From contig JAFLTQ010000013.1 of the NCBI GenBank assembly GCA_022510385.1, positions 1 to 64,000 of the forward strand: 64,000 nt of DNA, given 5' to 3'. The translations under genes were made by a program, and so were the position numbers. The DNA comes from Muribaculaceae bacterium (GTDB lineage Bacteria > Bacteroidota > Bacteroidia > Bacteroidales > Muribaculaceae). Shown piece after piece: positions 34,459 to 44,449 of this stretch; position 1 is the stretch's first letter, and every line of letters starts with the position of its first letter. Below the pieces are notes generated by a model. The model was not told the DNA's origin and made no database searches. It saw only the letters and a list, made by a program, of their open reading frames with translations.

Positions 34459-35760
34459 TTATCCGCCAAAGTTATCGTAATGAATTGATTCTTTTTCAAC
34501 TCCGAGATTATAGAGCATATTGTTGACTGCATTGCTCATAGGGCCCGGTCCACACATGTAATATTCTATATCTTCCGGATTCTCATGGTCTTTGAGATAT
34601 TTCTCATACATTACCTGATGAACGAATCCGGGAGTGTATTCAACGCCTGCAGCATCTGCAGCCGGGTCGGGACGGTCGAGAGCAAGATAGAATTTGAAAT
34701 TGGGGAATTCTTTCTCAAGAGCCAGAAAATCTTCAAGATAAAAGACTTCGTTCAGAGCTCGGGCGCCATAGAAATAGCTCATCTTCCTGTCGGTGCAATG
34801 GCGTGTCTTGGTCATCCACATGATTTGCGCTCTCAATGGGGCCATTCCGGCACCACCACCAACCCATATCATTTCGGCCTTTGAATTGATGATTGGATGG
34901 AAATCACCATACGGACCGCTCATCAAGACTTTGTCGCCGGGTTTTAAAGAGAAGATATAAGAAGAGGCAATTCCGGGAGGTACATCCATAAAACCTACTT
35001 GTGGTTTCGGTTTGAATGGGGGAGTGGCTATTCTCACTGTCAACATGAACCGATCTCCCTCTTCAGGATAATTTGCCATAGAATAGGCTCTGACGGTTTC
35101 TTCGGTATTTTTTGCCTTAAGGGAGAAGAGACCGAATTTTTCCCATGCCGGAAGATATTCTTCTCCTATAAGCGATTTATCGAAGTCCTTATCGTAATCC
35201 AGTTCATATTTTGGAATACGGATTTGAGAATATGAGCCGGGAATAAAATTCATATGTTCACCTTCGGGAAGCTGAACAATAAATTCTTTCATAAAGGTGG
35301 CGACATTCTTGTTGGAAATCACAACACATTCATACTCCTTGACATCCAGAGCTGCTTCATCGATCTCGATGTGCATGTCATTTTTAACTTTCACCTGACA
35401 TCCGAGTCGCCAGTGGTCTTTAATCTGCTTGCGTGTGAAATGTACGGCTTCAGTGGGGAGCATGTCTCCTCCACCTTCTGTGACTTGGAGTTTACATTGC
35501 CCGCAACTTCCCTTGCCTCCACAAGCAGATGAAAGATGGACTCCACCTTCGGAAAGAGTGGCCAGGAGGGTCTTGCCCGCTTGGGCCGGAAGCTCTTTTT
35601 TGCCTCCGTTGATAGTTATCATCACATCTCCACCTGCTACAAGCCATTTTTTTGCGAGCAGAAGAATGATAACGAGCACCAATACGATGGAAAGGAAAAT
35701 TAATGCGGCAACAACCACTCCGTTCCAATGAACCATATTGAGAATAGTCATAATTTTCAA
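34459..35760 (-). CDS. nqrF: Na+-translocating NADH:quinone reductase subunit F
   Basis: NqrF is the entry subunit that takes electrons from NADH through FAD to a [2Fe-2S] cluster. The 433-residue protein has an N-terminal membrane anchor (VVVAALIFLSIVLVLVIILLLA), a plant-type ferredoxin domain with the four-Cys motif (CGGKGSCGQCKLQV ... RLGCQ), an FAD-binding RAYSMANYP, and an NADH-binding domain with WVGGGAGMAPLRAQIMW and YMCGPGPM. It is the last gene of the nqr operon (minus strand order A-B-C-D-E-F) and stops just before glyA. Confidence 0.97.
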   Translation of the reverse strand: MKIMTILNMVHWNGVVVAALIFLSIVLVLVIILLLAKKWLVAGGDVMITINGGKKELPAQAGKTLLATLSEGGVHLSSACGGKGSCGQCKLQVTEGGGDMLPTEAVHFTRKQIKDHWRLGCQVKVKNDMHIEIDEAALDVKEYECVVISNKNVATFMKEFIVQLPEGEHMNFIPGSYSQIRIPKYELDYDKDFDKSLIGEEYLPAWEKFGLFSLKAKNTEETVRAYSMANYPEEGDRFMLTVRIATPPFKPKPQVGFMDVPPGIASSYIFSLKPGDKVLMSGPYGDFHPIINSKAEMIWVGGGAGMAPLRAQIMWMTKTRHCTDRKMSYFYGARALNEVFYLEDFLALEKEFPNFKFYLALDRPDPAADAAGVEYTPGFVHQVMYEKYLKDHENPEDIEYYMCGPGPMSNAVNNMLYNLGVEKESIHYDNFGG

Positions 35761-35789
35761 CTATTTAAGAATCAGAATTTAAGTCTGTG

Positions 35790-36404
35790 TCAGATTTTTA
35801 TTCCAAGGAAACTCATGAATGCGATTCCCATTAATCCGGTAATTATAAAAGTGATTCCGATGCCACGCAGTGGAGCCGGGATCTGGCTGTAAGCAAGTCG
35901 TTCGCGGATAGCTGCCAGGCATGTTATGGCAAGCAACCAACCAACGCCGGAACCGGCGCCATAGACTGTAGCTGTCCATGGATTCGGAAAATCTCTCTGT
36001 TGCATGAAAAGCACTGCTCCCAGAATCGCACAGTTAACTGCTATAAGCGGGAGGAATATTCCAAGCGATGCATAGAGAGAAGGCGAATATTTTTCTATAA
36101 CCATCTCAACTATCTGAACCAAAGCTGCTATGACTGATATGAAGAGTATCAATCCAAGAAAGCTTAGGTCGGCATCCTGATAATGTTCGCCCAGCCAGGA
36201 TAGGGCCCCCGGAATCAGAATATATTGATTGATACACCATGTCACAGGTAAAGCAATGATTAGCACGAAACTCACTGCTATGCCCAGCCCAAAAGATGTC
36301 TTTACATTTTTTGATACCGCAAGGAATGAACACATCCCTAAGAAATATGCGAATATCATATTGTCGACAAAAATCGAGCGGATAAATATATTTAGGTTTT
36401 CCAT
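35790..36404 (-). CDS. nqrE: Na+-NQR subunit E
   Basis: NqrE is an integral membrane subunit of Na+-NQR, homologous to RnfA and NqrD. The 204-residue protein has about six helices and the signatures [33 protein letters not shown] and [24 protein letters not shown]. Conserved cysteines on opposite sides in NqrD/E hold an inner-membrane Fe-S centre; here a Cys is present in both MCSFL and NCAIL. It lies 62 bases after nqrD and 29 bases before nqrF. Confidence 0.97.
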   Translation of the reverse strand: MENLNIFIRSIFVDNMIFAYFLGMCSFLAVSKNVKTSFGLGIAVSFVLIIALPVTWCINQYILIPGALSWLGEHYQDADLSFLGLILFISVIAALVQIVEMVIEKYSPSLYASLGIFLPLIAVNCAILGAVLFMQQRDFPNPWTATVYGAGSGVGWLLAITCLAAIRERLAYSQIPAPLRGIGITFIITGLMGIAFMSFLGIKI

Positions 36405-36466
36405 TGAAATTCGAATATCGTTATGCGTTTTTCGTTTCTCGTTGTTTGTAGATAGCTTCGAAATGC

Positions 36467-37090
36467 TTATTTCTCTTGAAGATCTTTATTCATGGCACGA
36501 TGCACCCAAATAATACAAGCCACAGTGATAAGAGCCATCGGGGGAAGTATCATCATACCGTTGTTCTGATACCCGGCATCATACCACCATTGGGGTATAA
36601 CCTGATAGCCGAAAATAGAGCCTGAACCAAACAATTCCCTTATGAAGGCTACAATTATAAGAATAATTCCATATCCGAGGGCATTCCCAATCCCGTCGAG
36701 GAAAGCGGGCCATGGGCGGTTGCTCATTGCAAAGGCTTCCAGACGACCCATTATTATACAGTTTGTGATTATAAGACCTATAAACACAGAGAGCGCCTTT
36801 GAGACCTCGTAGTTCCATGCTTTTAGTACCTGATCGACTATAACAACCAATGCTGCGACTACAACCAATTGGACTATTATTCTTATTGAGTTGGGAATTG
36901 TGTTTCTCAATAGGGAGATGATAACATTGGCAAATGCCAATACCGCAGTCACTGATATTGTCATAACAACTGCCGGCTCAAGTTTGGCCGTGACAGCCAA
37001 TGCCGAACAAATACCTAAGACTTGAACTATGACAGGGTTATCCTTAGATAGAGGATTTACCAATGGAAGCCAAGTTTTGCTTATTTTCAT
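36467..37090 (-). CDS. nqrD: Na+-NQR subunit D
   Basis: NqrD is a six-helix subunit, paralogous to NqrE with inverted topology. Typical segments in this 207-residue protein are [70 protein letters not shown] and the C-terminal [18 protein letters not shown]. The paired Cys residues (ICSAL, NCIIM) fit the shared Fe-S site with NqrE. It is within the nqr operon, 37 bases after nqrC. Confidence 0.97.
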   Translation of the reverse strand: MKISKTWLPLVNPLSKDNPVIVQVLGICSALAVTAKLEPAVVMTISVTAVLAFANVIISLLRNTIPNSIRIIVQLVVVAALVVIVDQVLKAWNYEVSKALSVFIGLIITNCIIMGRLEAFAMSNRPWPAFLDGIGNALGYGIILIIVAFIRELFGSGSIFGYQVIPQWWYDAGYQNNGMMILPPMALITVACIIWVHRAMNKDLQEK

Positions 37091-37127
37091 AATCTTTTTT
37101 TATAGATGTGAGTGAAAACAATTCTAT

Positions 37128-37940
37128 TTAAAGTTCTTGTGGTTGCAGTTGCAAACCCTCTGCATTATCTTCGTCTCCTTCAAAACCTTCAGGAACTACT
37201 GTGGCATTCCCTTCTTGAAGTACAACACTTTGAGTGTCGGCAAGATTTGCAAAGAATGCCATATAGGGCTCCAAAGAATTATAGAGCATTTTTTGCACTC
37301 CCTGACTTGTGATCGTGCCGCCACTGACAGCGTGAACCCATGCTTTGCCCTGTGGTTCTTTACCGGTCTTGACTACTGCGATTGAAGTGAAATCTCCTTT
37401 TGAATCAAAGATGTCTTTACCTTCAAATTGGTTTTGGAAAGCCGGTTTTTCAATTTCAGCTCCAAGACCCGGCGTTTCTCCTTGATGGCTGAAATAGGCT
37501 CCATATATGGTGTTGCCGTTGGCATCAAATGCTACATAGCCCCATATCGGCCCCCAGAGACCGGCACCATAAACCGGAACTATAAATTTGTTGCCGTCAG
37601 GTGTGGAACATTCATAAACCGGCAAAAGTCGTTCCTCCGCAGGTTTCTTTATTTCCAACGCCATGTTGATATCAAACGGATTCTCTGTATTGTTAACTCG
37701 GTCGCCGGTGAAATTTACAATATAACTCGACACTATATGCTCATTGAATAGCTCGGATATGGATTCTCCCTTTTGAGGAGAAATATGTACTGAGGCAAGA
37801 ATCTGTTTCTTGGTGTCGTTGGCTATATTCTCAAGTTGTTTGGGTCTTAAGGCCTGATAGACAACTGAAAGAACCACTCCCACCACAACGACAAGAACAA
37901 TCGAATAGATTATTGTATAGATATTGCTGTTTTTATTCAT
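37128..37940 (-). CDS. nqrC: Na+-NQR subunit C
   Basis: NqrC carries a covalently bound FMN on the periplasmic side. The 270-residue protein has one N-terminal helix (IYTIIYSIVLVVVVGVVLSVVYQAL) and the FMN-transfer motif SGGTITSQGV near residue 220, where the Thr is the attachment site used by an ApbE flavin transferase (not in this window). VYGAGLWGPIWGYVAF and GETPGLGAEIE are further family marks. The C-terminus is extended with acidic Glu/Gly residues (EGFEGDEDNAEG). Confidence 0.96.
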   Translation of the reverse strand: MNKNSNIYTIIYSIVLVVVVGVVLSVVYQALRPKQLENIANDTKKQILASVHISPQKGESISELFNEHIVSSYIVNFTGDRVNNTENPFDINMALEIKKPAEERLLPVYECSTPDGNKFIVPVYGAGLWGPIWGYVAFDANGNTIYGAYFSHQGETPGLGAEIEKPAFQNQFEGKDIFDSKGDFTSIAVVKTGKEPQGKAWVHAVSGGTITSQGVQKMLYNSLEPYMAFFANLADTQSVVLQEGNATVVPEGFEGDEDNAEGLQLQPQEL

Positions 37941-37952
37941 AGTGGTAGAAGT

Positions 37953-39137
37953 TTAAGAGACTATACGTTTCATTCGGCGATTGATATTTCCATTGACTAC
38001 GATATAGTCGATCAGAGGCGCGAAACAATTCATAAGAAGCACGGCGAGCATCGCTCCTTCCGGATATCCCGTATTATAGCAGCGAATAAGAATAGCCAAA
38101 GCTCCAATCAGGAAGCCATAGATGTATTTCCCGGCTTCTGTACGACAGGCTGTCACGGGATCTGTTGCCATAAATGTAACTGCAAATGCAAAACCTCCGA
38201 GGCTTAGCTGCTCCCAGGGAAGAAGGAAGGTCACCGGATATAGGTCGCTTGCAAAATGATGGGCTACAACTCCCATAAAGAAACCGCCGAAAACAGCTGA
38301 ACTTATAATTTTCCATGAGGCAATTCCTGTCAAAAGAAGTATAGCTAAACCTATCAGAATACAGAATGTAGAGGTTTCGCCCCATGATCCGGGATAAAAT
38401 CCGAAGAACATATCTGTAAAAGAGAGGGGATCTCCCACAACATTTAGAACTTGGGCATCTCCACCCGTGGAAGCGGCGAGCTGACCAAGTGGAGTTGCGC
38501 CTGAATACCCGTCTACAGCTGTCTGATTACCGAGAGAAACGAACACGTTGTCACCACTCATCTTTGACGGATATGCAAAGAAGAGGAAAGCACGGGTGAC
38601 AAGTGCTACATTCAGGAAGTTATATCCTGTGCCTCCAAATACTTCTTTCGCAAATATCACTGCAAATGCTACTGACACCGCAAGCATCCAGCACGGGGTG
38701 TCGACCGGGCAGATCATCGGGATAAGTATTCCTGAAACAAGGAATCCTTCCTGAATTTCATGTCCCCGAATCTGGGCAACTATAAACTCGATTCCGAGCC
38801 CTACAATATAGGCTGTCAAAATCTGTGGCAATACAGCAAAAAATCCATAGAAAAACATTCTGAAGAAGGCCCTGTCCGGGTCGCCGATTGCCATGTTGTG
38901 TTGCAACCCGATATTCCACATGCCGAAAAGAACACAGGGTAATAATGCTATTACGACTGTGATCATGGTGCGCTTGGAGTCGTTGGAATCATGGATATGG
39001 ACCCCGGAGCGCGATGTTTCGTTGGGAGTGAATAAGAAGGTGTAGAAACCATCAAAAACAGAATGGAGCTTGGAGAATTTCCCTCCTTTCTCGAATTGAG
39101 GCTTCACTTTATCAATTTTTTTCTTTAATCCTTTCAT
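37953..39137 (-). CDS. nqrB: Na+-NQR subunit B
   Basis: NqrB is the major membrane subunit that binds riboflavin and a covalent FMN and is central to Na+ passage and quinone reduction. The 394-residue protein has about ten helices. The FMN-attachment motif is DGYSGATPLGQLA, with GSWGETSTFCILIGLAILLLTGIASWK, GFAFAVTFMATDPVTACRTE and GAMLAVLLMNCFAPLID also typical. A soluble N-terminus precedes the first helix (KRTMITVVIALLPCVLFGMWN). It lies 72 bases after nqrA and 12 bases before nqrC. Confidence 0.97.
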   Translation of the reverse strand: MKGLKKKIDKVKPQFEKGGKFSKLHSVFDGFYTFLFTPNETSRSGVHIHDSNDSKRTMITVVIALLPCVLFGMWNIGLQHNMAIGDPDRAFFRMFFYGFFAVLPQILTAYIVGLGIEFIVAQIRGHEIQEGFLVSGILIPMICPVDTPCWMLAVSVAFAVIFAKEVFGGTGYNFLNVALVTRAFLFFAYPSKMSGDNVFVSLGNQTAVDGYSGATPLGQLAASTGGDAQVLNVVGDPLSFTDMFFGFYPGSWGETSTFCILIGLAILLLTGIASWKIISSAVFGGFFMGVVAHHFASDLYPVTFLLPWEQLSLGGFAFAVTFMATDPVTACRTEAGKYIYGFLIGALAILIRCYNTGYPEGAMLAVLLMNCFAPLIDYIVVNGNINRRMKRIVS

Positions 39138-39209
39138 GGATGTAAGTGAGATTTATCTTATTTATAAGTTTTATCTTGCAACTTTTAAGTTTGATTTTTG
39201 GGAGTGATG

Positions 39210-40547
39210 TTATTCTAATTCTTTACGCAGATAATCAAGCCCCTCTCTAACAGTTTTTTGCAGCTCCTGTTTTGATGTGTCAACAAATTCAGGGAGAGCA
39301 AAATCTTCCGGAGCCACCTCATAGATGCCGAGTTTCTCCATGCGGTCAATATCCCTTGCTATGATTGCTTTGAGAAGATATTCCGGATAAATGTCAAAGG
39401 GGAAAACTTTATCATATTCACCGCTAAGGATCATAGCCCTCTGGCCTCCTTTTATTCTGGCATCGAAATTGAAAGGTTTTGACAATCCGCGGAGGAAAGC
39501 GGGGAATGTTCTTTTTACTGAGAATTTACCCGGATTCAAGGATGCCCAACCCATAAATTCGTCTGCATCATCTCCTTCCGCAATAACTGTGATCTGGCGG
39601 TAAGGGTAACGTAAAAAACCATCTTGGGATACTTTAACTCCGGTAAGCACATTTCCTGAAATGATACGTTTACCTTTATAATCTTCTACGTTCCCTTTAA
39701 GAATCCCTTCGATAGAGGCTCCGACGATGCTCTTTACAAGATGGGGATCTTTGACTTCAGGTCCGGTCACGGCTACCAAAGTTTCAAAATCGGCAATTCC
39801 TTCGGTAAGTTTGCCTATCCTTACTGCTGTACGCGCGTCGAGGGCCCAGACAGTTTCTCCCTTATTCACCGGTTTAATTGCTGCTATCTGTGTGCCTACA
39901 TTTCCGGCTGGATGAGGTCCTTCAAAAGATGTTACAACAGCAACCTTGGAATCTATATTTTGACCATAACGGATGTCGAGATAAACTTTCCCTTTTGTGA
40001 GAAGGGAGAGGGCTTTCAACCCTTTTTCCAACCATTCTTTATCGGCCTCTGTGATGATATTCCCTGCGAGTGGAGCGGTGTCGAAAGCTGTAACAAAAAT
40101 ATCACGAGGCTCTTTATCTGCTTCGGGCACAATGTCATAAGGACGTTGACGCATCATGGCCCATAATCCGGAACGTTGGAGTGCCTCCTTAAGTTGCACT
40201 GCATCTTCAGAGGGCTTTTCAAAGGGAGATCTGTCTCCTTTTGAATCTGAAGCTTTTGATTCAATACTTATAAAATTGATATGGCGCCTTTCTCCGCGGT
40301 TGATTTCTTTGATTTCTCCTCCAACGGGAGCTACGAGGCATATTTTACCTGATGCCTTGTCTTGAAACAATATATCGCCCGGTTTAACAGTGTCGCCGGC
40401 CTTTACTGCCGATTTCCAAACCACACCCGGGAAGTCATCAGGATAGATGGCGAATATATGAGAGGTAGTGTCAACACTTATTTTATCTGTAGGCTGCCCG
40501 AAAAGAGGGATATCCAAACCTTTCTTAATCTTTATTTTTTCTGGCAT
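39210..40547 (-). CDS. nqrA: Na+-NQR subunit A
   Basis: NqrA is the cytoplasmic subunit that contacts the quinone site and stabilises the complex. The 445-residue protein starts KIKKGLDIPLFGQPTD and has a lipoyl/RnfC-like beta-hairpin region (GDTVKPGDILFQDKASGKICLVAPVGGEI), PHPAGNVGTQIAAIKPV and GSLNP-type surfaces (ASLNPGKFSVKRTFPAF). It binds no cofactor that can be read here. As the first gene of nqrABCDEF it is preceded by a promoter at 40644-40675. Confidence 0.97.
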   Translation of the reverse strand: MPEKIKIKKGLDIPLFGQPTDKISVDTTSHIFAIYPDDFPGVVWKSAVKAGDTVKPGDILFQDKASGKICLVAPVGGEIKEINRGERRHINFISIESKASDSKGDRSPFEKPSEDAVQLKEALQRSGLWAMMRQRPYDIVPEADKEPRDIFVTAFDTAPLAGNIITEADKEWLEKGLKALSLLTKGKVYLDIRYGQNIDSKVAVVTSFEGPHPAGNVGTQIAAIKPVNKGETVWALDARTAVRIGKLTEGIADFETLVAVTGPEVKDPHLVKSIVGASIEGILKGNVEDYKGKRIISGNVLTGVKVSQDGFLRYPYRQITVIAEGDDADEFMGWASLNPGKFSVKRTFPAFLRGLSKPFNFDARIKGGQRAMILSGEYDKVFPFDIYPEYLLKAIIARDIDRMEKLGIYEVAPEDFALPEFVDTSKQELQKTVREGLDYLRKELE

Positions 40548-40643
40548 TTGGTGTTCGAGTTATAGTGGCAACTATAAATGATAGTTGGAGATTTTCGGTA
40601 TTTTGTATAATTCTAAATAAGTTATAGTGGGTTCTATTTTATG

Positions 40644-40675
40644 CAAATTTATAAATAATTTAGACTCTAAACAAT
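40644..40675 (-). promoter_or_regulatory. promoter of nqr operon
   Basis: On the minus strand a TTG (40672-40674) is followed after 20 bases by TAAATTTG (40644-40651). This fits the Bacteroidota pattern and would give a leader of about 90 bases before nqrA. Confidence 0.6.
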
Positions 40676-40802
40676 AAAAAAATGATTATGGCTGAAAATA
40701 AATAAAACTGAGTTATCCTAACGTCGTTCCACCGGAATTTTGGAGACTTATAATATTAGTCATATCCTATTAATGAAACTCTAATCAATTGAGTTAAAAA
40801 AC

Positions 40803-40836
40803 AAGATGCGTTAAAATTTTCATTCTAACGCATCTT
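40803..40836. terminator. terminator of TPR gene
   Basis: A perfect 11-bp stem (aagatgcgtta at 40803-40813, taacgcatctt at 40826-40836) lies 30 bases downstream of the TPR gene's stop. Confidence 0.85.
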
Positions 40837-40865
40837 AAATTTATAATTGATAAACTTTCGTATAA

Positions 40866-42542
40866 TTACTTAGTCAAGCCTTCAACGAATTTTCTGTAAC
40901 CCTCATTGTTAGGATCAATTTCAAGGAATTTATTGAAATAGATGAGAGCGGTGTCAAGGTCTTTCTGATCGAGATAATAGTTGCCCATGTAGTTATACAT
41001 TTCTTTGGCATCTGAATTATATCTCGTTCTGTCTTGTTCCGGAAGAGCTTCGAAAATTGCAAGACCCTCTGTATATAAAGGCACTGCAGCTGAATTAACC
41101 TCTTCTGCCGGAGCGGTTTGCTTTGCAATATCACCCTTGATTTTTACAGGCTTGGGATATTGTTTGGTGATTGCAAGCGCCTTGTCGGCAGCATCATTTG
41201 ATTTCTGATAGAAACCGTTGGCCGCATCGATATCATTTTCACTACGTTTCTGCTCGCCGCCATAGAAAGCATAAGTTGCAAGCTGTAGGTAGTCGTTATA
41301 TCCCGGATTCTCGGAATTATCGATATAACCTTGGAAAGTGTCGGCTGCCTTTGCAAGATTCTGATCTTTCACGTAAACAAGAGCAAGCTGTTTATAGTAA
41401 TCACGATTGGTCGGGTCGTTTGATATAGCTTCATTGAGCAATTCTTCTGCTTCTCCCTGTTTGCCGTTGCTTGCAAGCTCATCGCTAATAAGGTTATAGT
41501 CGATAGGAGCGAATTTATTTTCCGGGTTTGCCTTGTGAGCAACTACGAGGGCCTCAGCAAGGGGCACGAGTTGATCTTTCAGATTCGGGAGCTGTGCAGC
41601 GTTCATAAATTGGAAACGTTGTGCAGTGAAATCATTAGGATTTTGCTTCAATAAATTGCTTGCGAAATCGTAACCGTCCTGATAATCTCCACCCACGAAG
41701 AGCAGATAAGAAAGCTGGTTTTCATCCTGCTTGAAGTGGTTGGGGTTGTTCACATATTTTCTATACTGATTAGATGCCTCCTTATATTGTTTTGCATTCA
41801 GATATGCCTTGGCAAGTTCCCTTTGACCTAAAGCAGACTCCGGGTTGACGCTCAAGAGGTTGTTGAGCATCTTGATTGCATACTGAGGATTGACATCAGT
41901 GAAAAGTTCTGCATATTTCACGTATGCCTCTGTTGCGTTAGGGTTATAAGTTGTTGCCATCTCATATTGGTTGCCTGCACCTCCGAAATCTTTAAGATCT
42001 TTTTTGCGGTCACCCTCAAAAAGATAAATGTCGGCGTTTGTATAGGCAGGACCCTGTTTGGGAGAATCCTTTTGAGCCTGAAGAACATTCTTGTCGATCT
42101 CTTTTGCATAAAGAGTGGGGTCGGCATTATAGTAAGCACGAGCAATTGCAATGTCGAGGGATGCTTTGTCATTCTTGTCTTTCCCTACACGGCTTTTTGC
42201 TTCTTTAAAATAATTTTCAGCCTCTTTTTTCTGACCGTTTTTTAGTGCAAGCTCTCCGAGTCCTACATAATTGTAAGCATATTCCGGATTTATTGAGACA
42301 CCCTTGTCAAAATGAGTTTTAGCCTCGGCACTATTCCCTTCTTGCAGAGAAATCAGACCAAGATAATATTCGCTTACAGACTTATCTGTGCCCGGATTAT
42401 TGTAGTTCCTCTGAAGCAATTCTTTTGCATTAGAGAATTGGTCGGCACGATAATATTCCATCCCCTCAACATGAGACTGTGCAAACGCTACAGGAGAAAA
42501 ACCGGCTATAAGCGCGGCGGCTAAATAATGTTTAAGCTTCAT
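40866..42542 (-). CDS. exported TPR-repeat protein
   Basis: A 558-residue protein. The track start (42575) adds eleven residues; the ATG at 42542 gives a proper signal peptide (MKLKHYLAAALIAGFSPVAFAQ). The mature part is almost entirely TPR-like helices (for example AEAKTHFDKGVSINPEYAYNYVGLGELALKNGQKKEAENYFKEA and DLDTALIYFNKFLEIDPNNEGYRKFVEG). It probably acts as a periplasmic scaffold; no catalytic domain is visible. It stands alone with its own terminator. A TAATTTTG box lies upstream at 42610-42617. Confidence 0.88.
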   Translation of the reverse strand: MKLKHYLAAALIAGFSPVAFAQSHVEGMEYYRADQFSNAKELLQRNYNNPGTDKSVSEYYLGLISLQEGNSAEAKTHFDKGVSINPEYAYNYVGLGELALKNGQKKEAENYFKEAKSRVGKDKNDKASLDIAIARAYYNADPTLYAKEIDKNVLQAQKDSPKQGPAYTNADIYLFEGDRKKDLKDFGGAGNQYEMATTYNPNATEAYVKYAELFTDVNPQYAIKMLNNLLSVNPESALGQRELAKAYLNAKQYKEASNQYRKYVNNPNHFKQDENQLSYLLFVGGDYQDGYDFASNLLKQNPNDFTAQRFQFMNAAQLPNLKDQLVPLAEALVVAHKANPENKFAPIDYNLISDELASNGKQGEAEELLNEAISNDPTNRDYYKQLALVYVKDQNLAKAADTFQGYIDNSENPGYNDYLQLATYAFYGGEQKRSENDIDAANGFYQKSNDAADKALAITKQYPKPVKIKGDIAKQTAPAEEVNSAAVPLYTEGLAIFEALPEQDRTRYNSDAKEMYNYMGNYYLDQKDLDTALIYFNKFLEIDPNNEGYRKFVEGLTK

Positions 42543-42925
42543 ATTTAGAGTTTTTATTGTTTTTAAATTCGACAACGACGGCCTGAGTCGGTTTAACGTC
42601 GCCTAAATGCAAAATTAATAAAAAACTTTTAAAGAAAGAGTTTAATTTAAAATAAATGAAAGAGTCTTTATAAAATGTTCACCAAAATCATTAAATCTTT
42701 ACAAAAATATTCTTAAAATTTGCTTTAAACAACCGATTGAAACATAGCGATTAATTGATTACTAATATAATGATGTATATTATAAATTCAGATTAAAATC
42801 TGTTTAATTCTAATAGAAGTAACTAATCCGATATCTAATTGAAAATGGTAATAAAATTCAAAATAAATAGAAAAATTTTTGCATAACAAAGAAAAATTTT
42901 TTAATTTTGCCATCGCAAAAAGCGG
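42543..42925. other. A/T-rich intergenic region before tRNA-Met
   Basis: This 383-base gap is strongly A/T-rich. It carries a -7 box for the TPR gene (minus, 42610-42617) and the tRNA-Met promoter (plus, 42878-42909). I see no gene. Confidence 0.6.
42878..42909 (+). promoter_or_regulatory. promoter of tRNA-Met
   Basis: TTTG (42878-42881), 20 bases, then TAATTTTG (42902-42909), about 17 bases before the tRNA's 5' end. This is one of the best promoter matches in the window. Confidence 0.75.
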
Positions 42926-42999
42926 GGTCCCATAGCTCAGTTGGTTAGAGCACCTGACTCATAATCAGGGAGTCCTAGGTTCAAGCCCTAGTGGGACCA
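42926..42999 (+). tRNA. tRNA with anticodon CAT (Met, or Ile2)
   Basis: A 74-base cloverleaf: acceptor GGTCCCA/TGGGACC with discriminator A, D-arm AGCTCAGTTGGTTAGAGC, anticodon stem CCTGA/TCAGG with loop CTCATAA, and T-arm CTAGGTTCAAGCCCTAG. Anticodon CAT is used by elongator or initiator Met and by Ile2 after lysidine modification. The 5' G-C pair at position 1 argues against a classical initiator, but I cannot separate elongator Met from Ile2. It marks the left edge of an accessory island. Confidence 0.92.
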
Positions 43000-43072
43000 C
43001 AAAAAGCGAAGTATTTCGCTTTTTATTTTATATTTAAATTTATTTGAACTGCAACTTCAAATTTTCCGAAGT

Positions 43073-44209
43073 ATGGGGACATATATTTATAGAGAGCTGA
43101 CACCAAGCGTAATAGAGGCAATGAAATATTTCCCTGTGGTTACAATTACAGGTCCAAGACAGTCTGGGAAGACATCTTTAAGCCGTCATATATGTCCTGA
43201 TTTTTCCTACGCTAACCTCGCTGACATATCACAAAGAGGGAAAGCGGCCAATGATCCAACCGGTTTTTTAAATGCTCTCGGAAGATTTGCTATTATTGAT
43301 GAAGTTCAGAATGTCCCTGATATCCTCTCAATGATTCAGGTTAGGGTCGATGAAGATCCGGAATGTCGCTACATTCTAACAGGTAGCAGTAACTTTTCAT
43401 TATTAGCAAAAGTTACTCAGAGCCTCGCCGGCAGGACTGCGGTTTTTACACTTTTACCATTTTCATTAAAGGAGATAAAATCCATAGAGGAAAATGAATC
43501 GATTGAAAAAATAATTATTGACGGTTTATATCCTCGGAAGATTGTTGATAACATCCCTGGCGAAATTTATTATTCAGGATATTATAACACTTACGTTGAA
43601 AGGGATTTGAGAGATTTATTACAAGTCAAGAATATTCTTTCTTTTGATAAGTTTATTAGGGTCCTTGCAGCCAGGATCGGGTCGGAATTCAATGCATCTT
43701 CGATTGCTCGTGAAGTAGGAGTTTCGTCACACACCATAAAAGAATGGATGTCAATCTTGACGACATCTTACATAGCTTTTGAATTAAGGCCATATTTCAA
43801 TAATATCTCAAAACAGTATTCCAAAATGCCTAAGGTATATTTTTATGATACCGGTTTGGCTTGTTATCTTCTTGAAATTGATACTCCGGAGACTTTACGT
43901 AAACATCAGATGCGTGGTCATCTCTTTGAAAACCTTGCTGTTTGCGAGCTTTTAAAGAAAAGATATAATGAAGGCAAGGACACCAGACTCTTTTTTTATC
44001 GTGATAAGGCCGGAACCGAAGTAGACATTGTAGAGCCACACGGCCTTGATCTCTCTATATATGAAGTAAAATATGGTGATACATTATATCCTGAGTTTCT
44101 GAGGAACATGAAAAAAGCATCCGAAATATTGAAGAATGTAAAAAGAAAAGTTTTAATCTATAATGGCAGGACCATGGGTGACTCCGTTATCAATATCCGT
44201 GATATATAG
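43073..44209 (+). CDS. AAA_14/DUF4143 ATPase
   Basis: A 378-residue protein of the archaeal/bacterial AAA_14 + DUF4143 family. The N-terminal ATPase has Walker A GPRQSGKT (residues 27-34), Walker B FAIIDEVQ (72-79), a sensor ILTGSSNF and a middle winged-helix-like region (SSIAREVGVSSHTIKEWMSIL). The C-terminal DUF4143 part ends with a nuclease-like pocket (FYRDKAGTEVDIVEPHG ... YEVKYGDTLYPEFL), suggesting a possible PD-(D/E)xK fold. Function is unknown; such genes are common in accessory regions. It begins 73 bases after the tRNA-Met. Confidence 0.88.
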   Translation: MGTYIYRELTPSVIEAMKYFPVVTITGPRQSGKTSLSRHICPDFSYANLADISQRGKAANDPTGFLNALGRFAIIDEVQNVPDILSMIQVRVDEDPECRYILTGSSNFSLLAKVTQSLAGRTAVFTLLPFSLKEIKSIEENESIEKIIIDGLYPRKIVDNIPGEIYYSGYYNTYVERDLRDLLQVKNILSFDKFIRVLAARIGSEFNASSIAREVGVSSHTIKEWMSILTTSYIAFELRPYFNNISKQYSKMPKVYFYDTGLACYLLEIDTPETLRKHQMRGHLFENLAVCELLKKRYNEGKDTRLFFYRDKAGTEVDIVEPHGLDLSIYEVKYGDTLYPEFLRNMKKASEILKNVKRKVLIYNGRTMGDSVINIRDI

Positions 44210-44449
44210 AAATAAGAAACCCAAGCCCGATGACTTGGGAACAGGAATCATTTGCATTATACGCTATTTGCTATGTAGAAAGACATTTTGAGTAGGTAAT
44301 TGGTTCTCAACAGAATTCTTTATATGACCGTTTATTCTTAGCCGGGTATGATCTCAAAGGAATTGTAGTTTAGGATGTCAAAAGAAAAGGCCATAATCCT
44401 GTGGGGTTTATCACAAAATTATGGACCTTATGACGGTTACGAAAAGACG

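Larger units (their letters stand above)
40548..40865. other. intergenic region between nqr operon and TPR gene
   Basis: This 318-base A/T-rich gap contains the nqr promoter (40644-40675) and the terminator of the upstream TPR gene (40803-40836). No small gene is apparent. Confidence 0.6.

Noticed and set aside
44220-44239. Short inverted repeat cccaag...cttggg after the DUF4143 gene
   Set aside because: The stem is only 6 bp with an 8-base loop and no T run, too weak to call a terminator.
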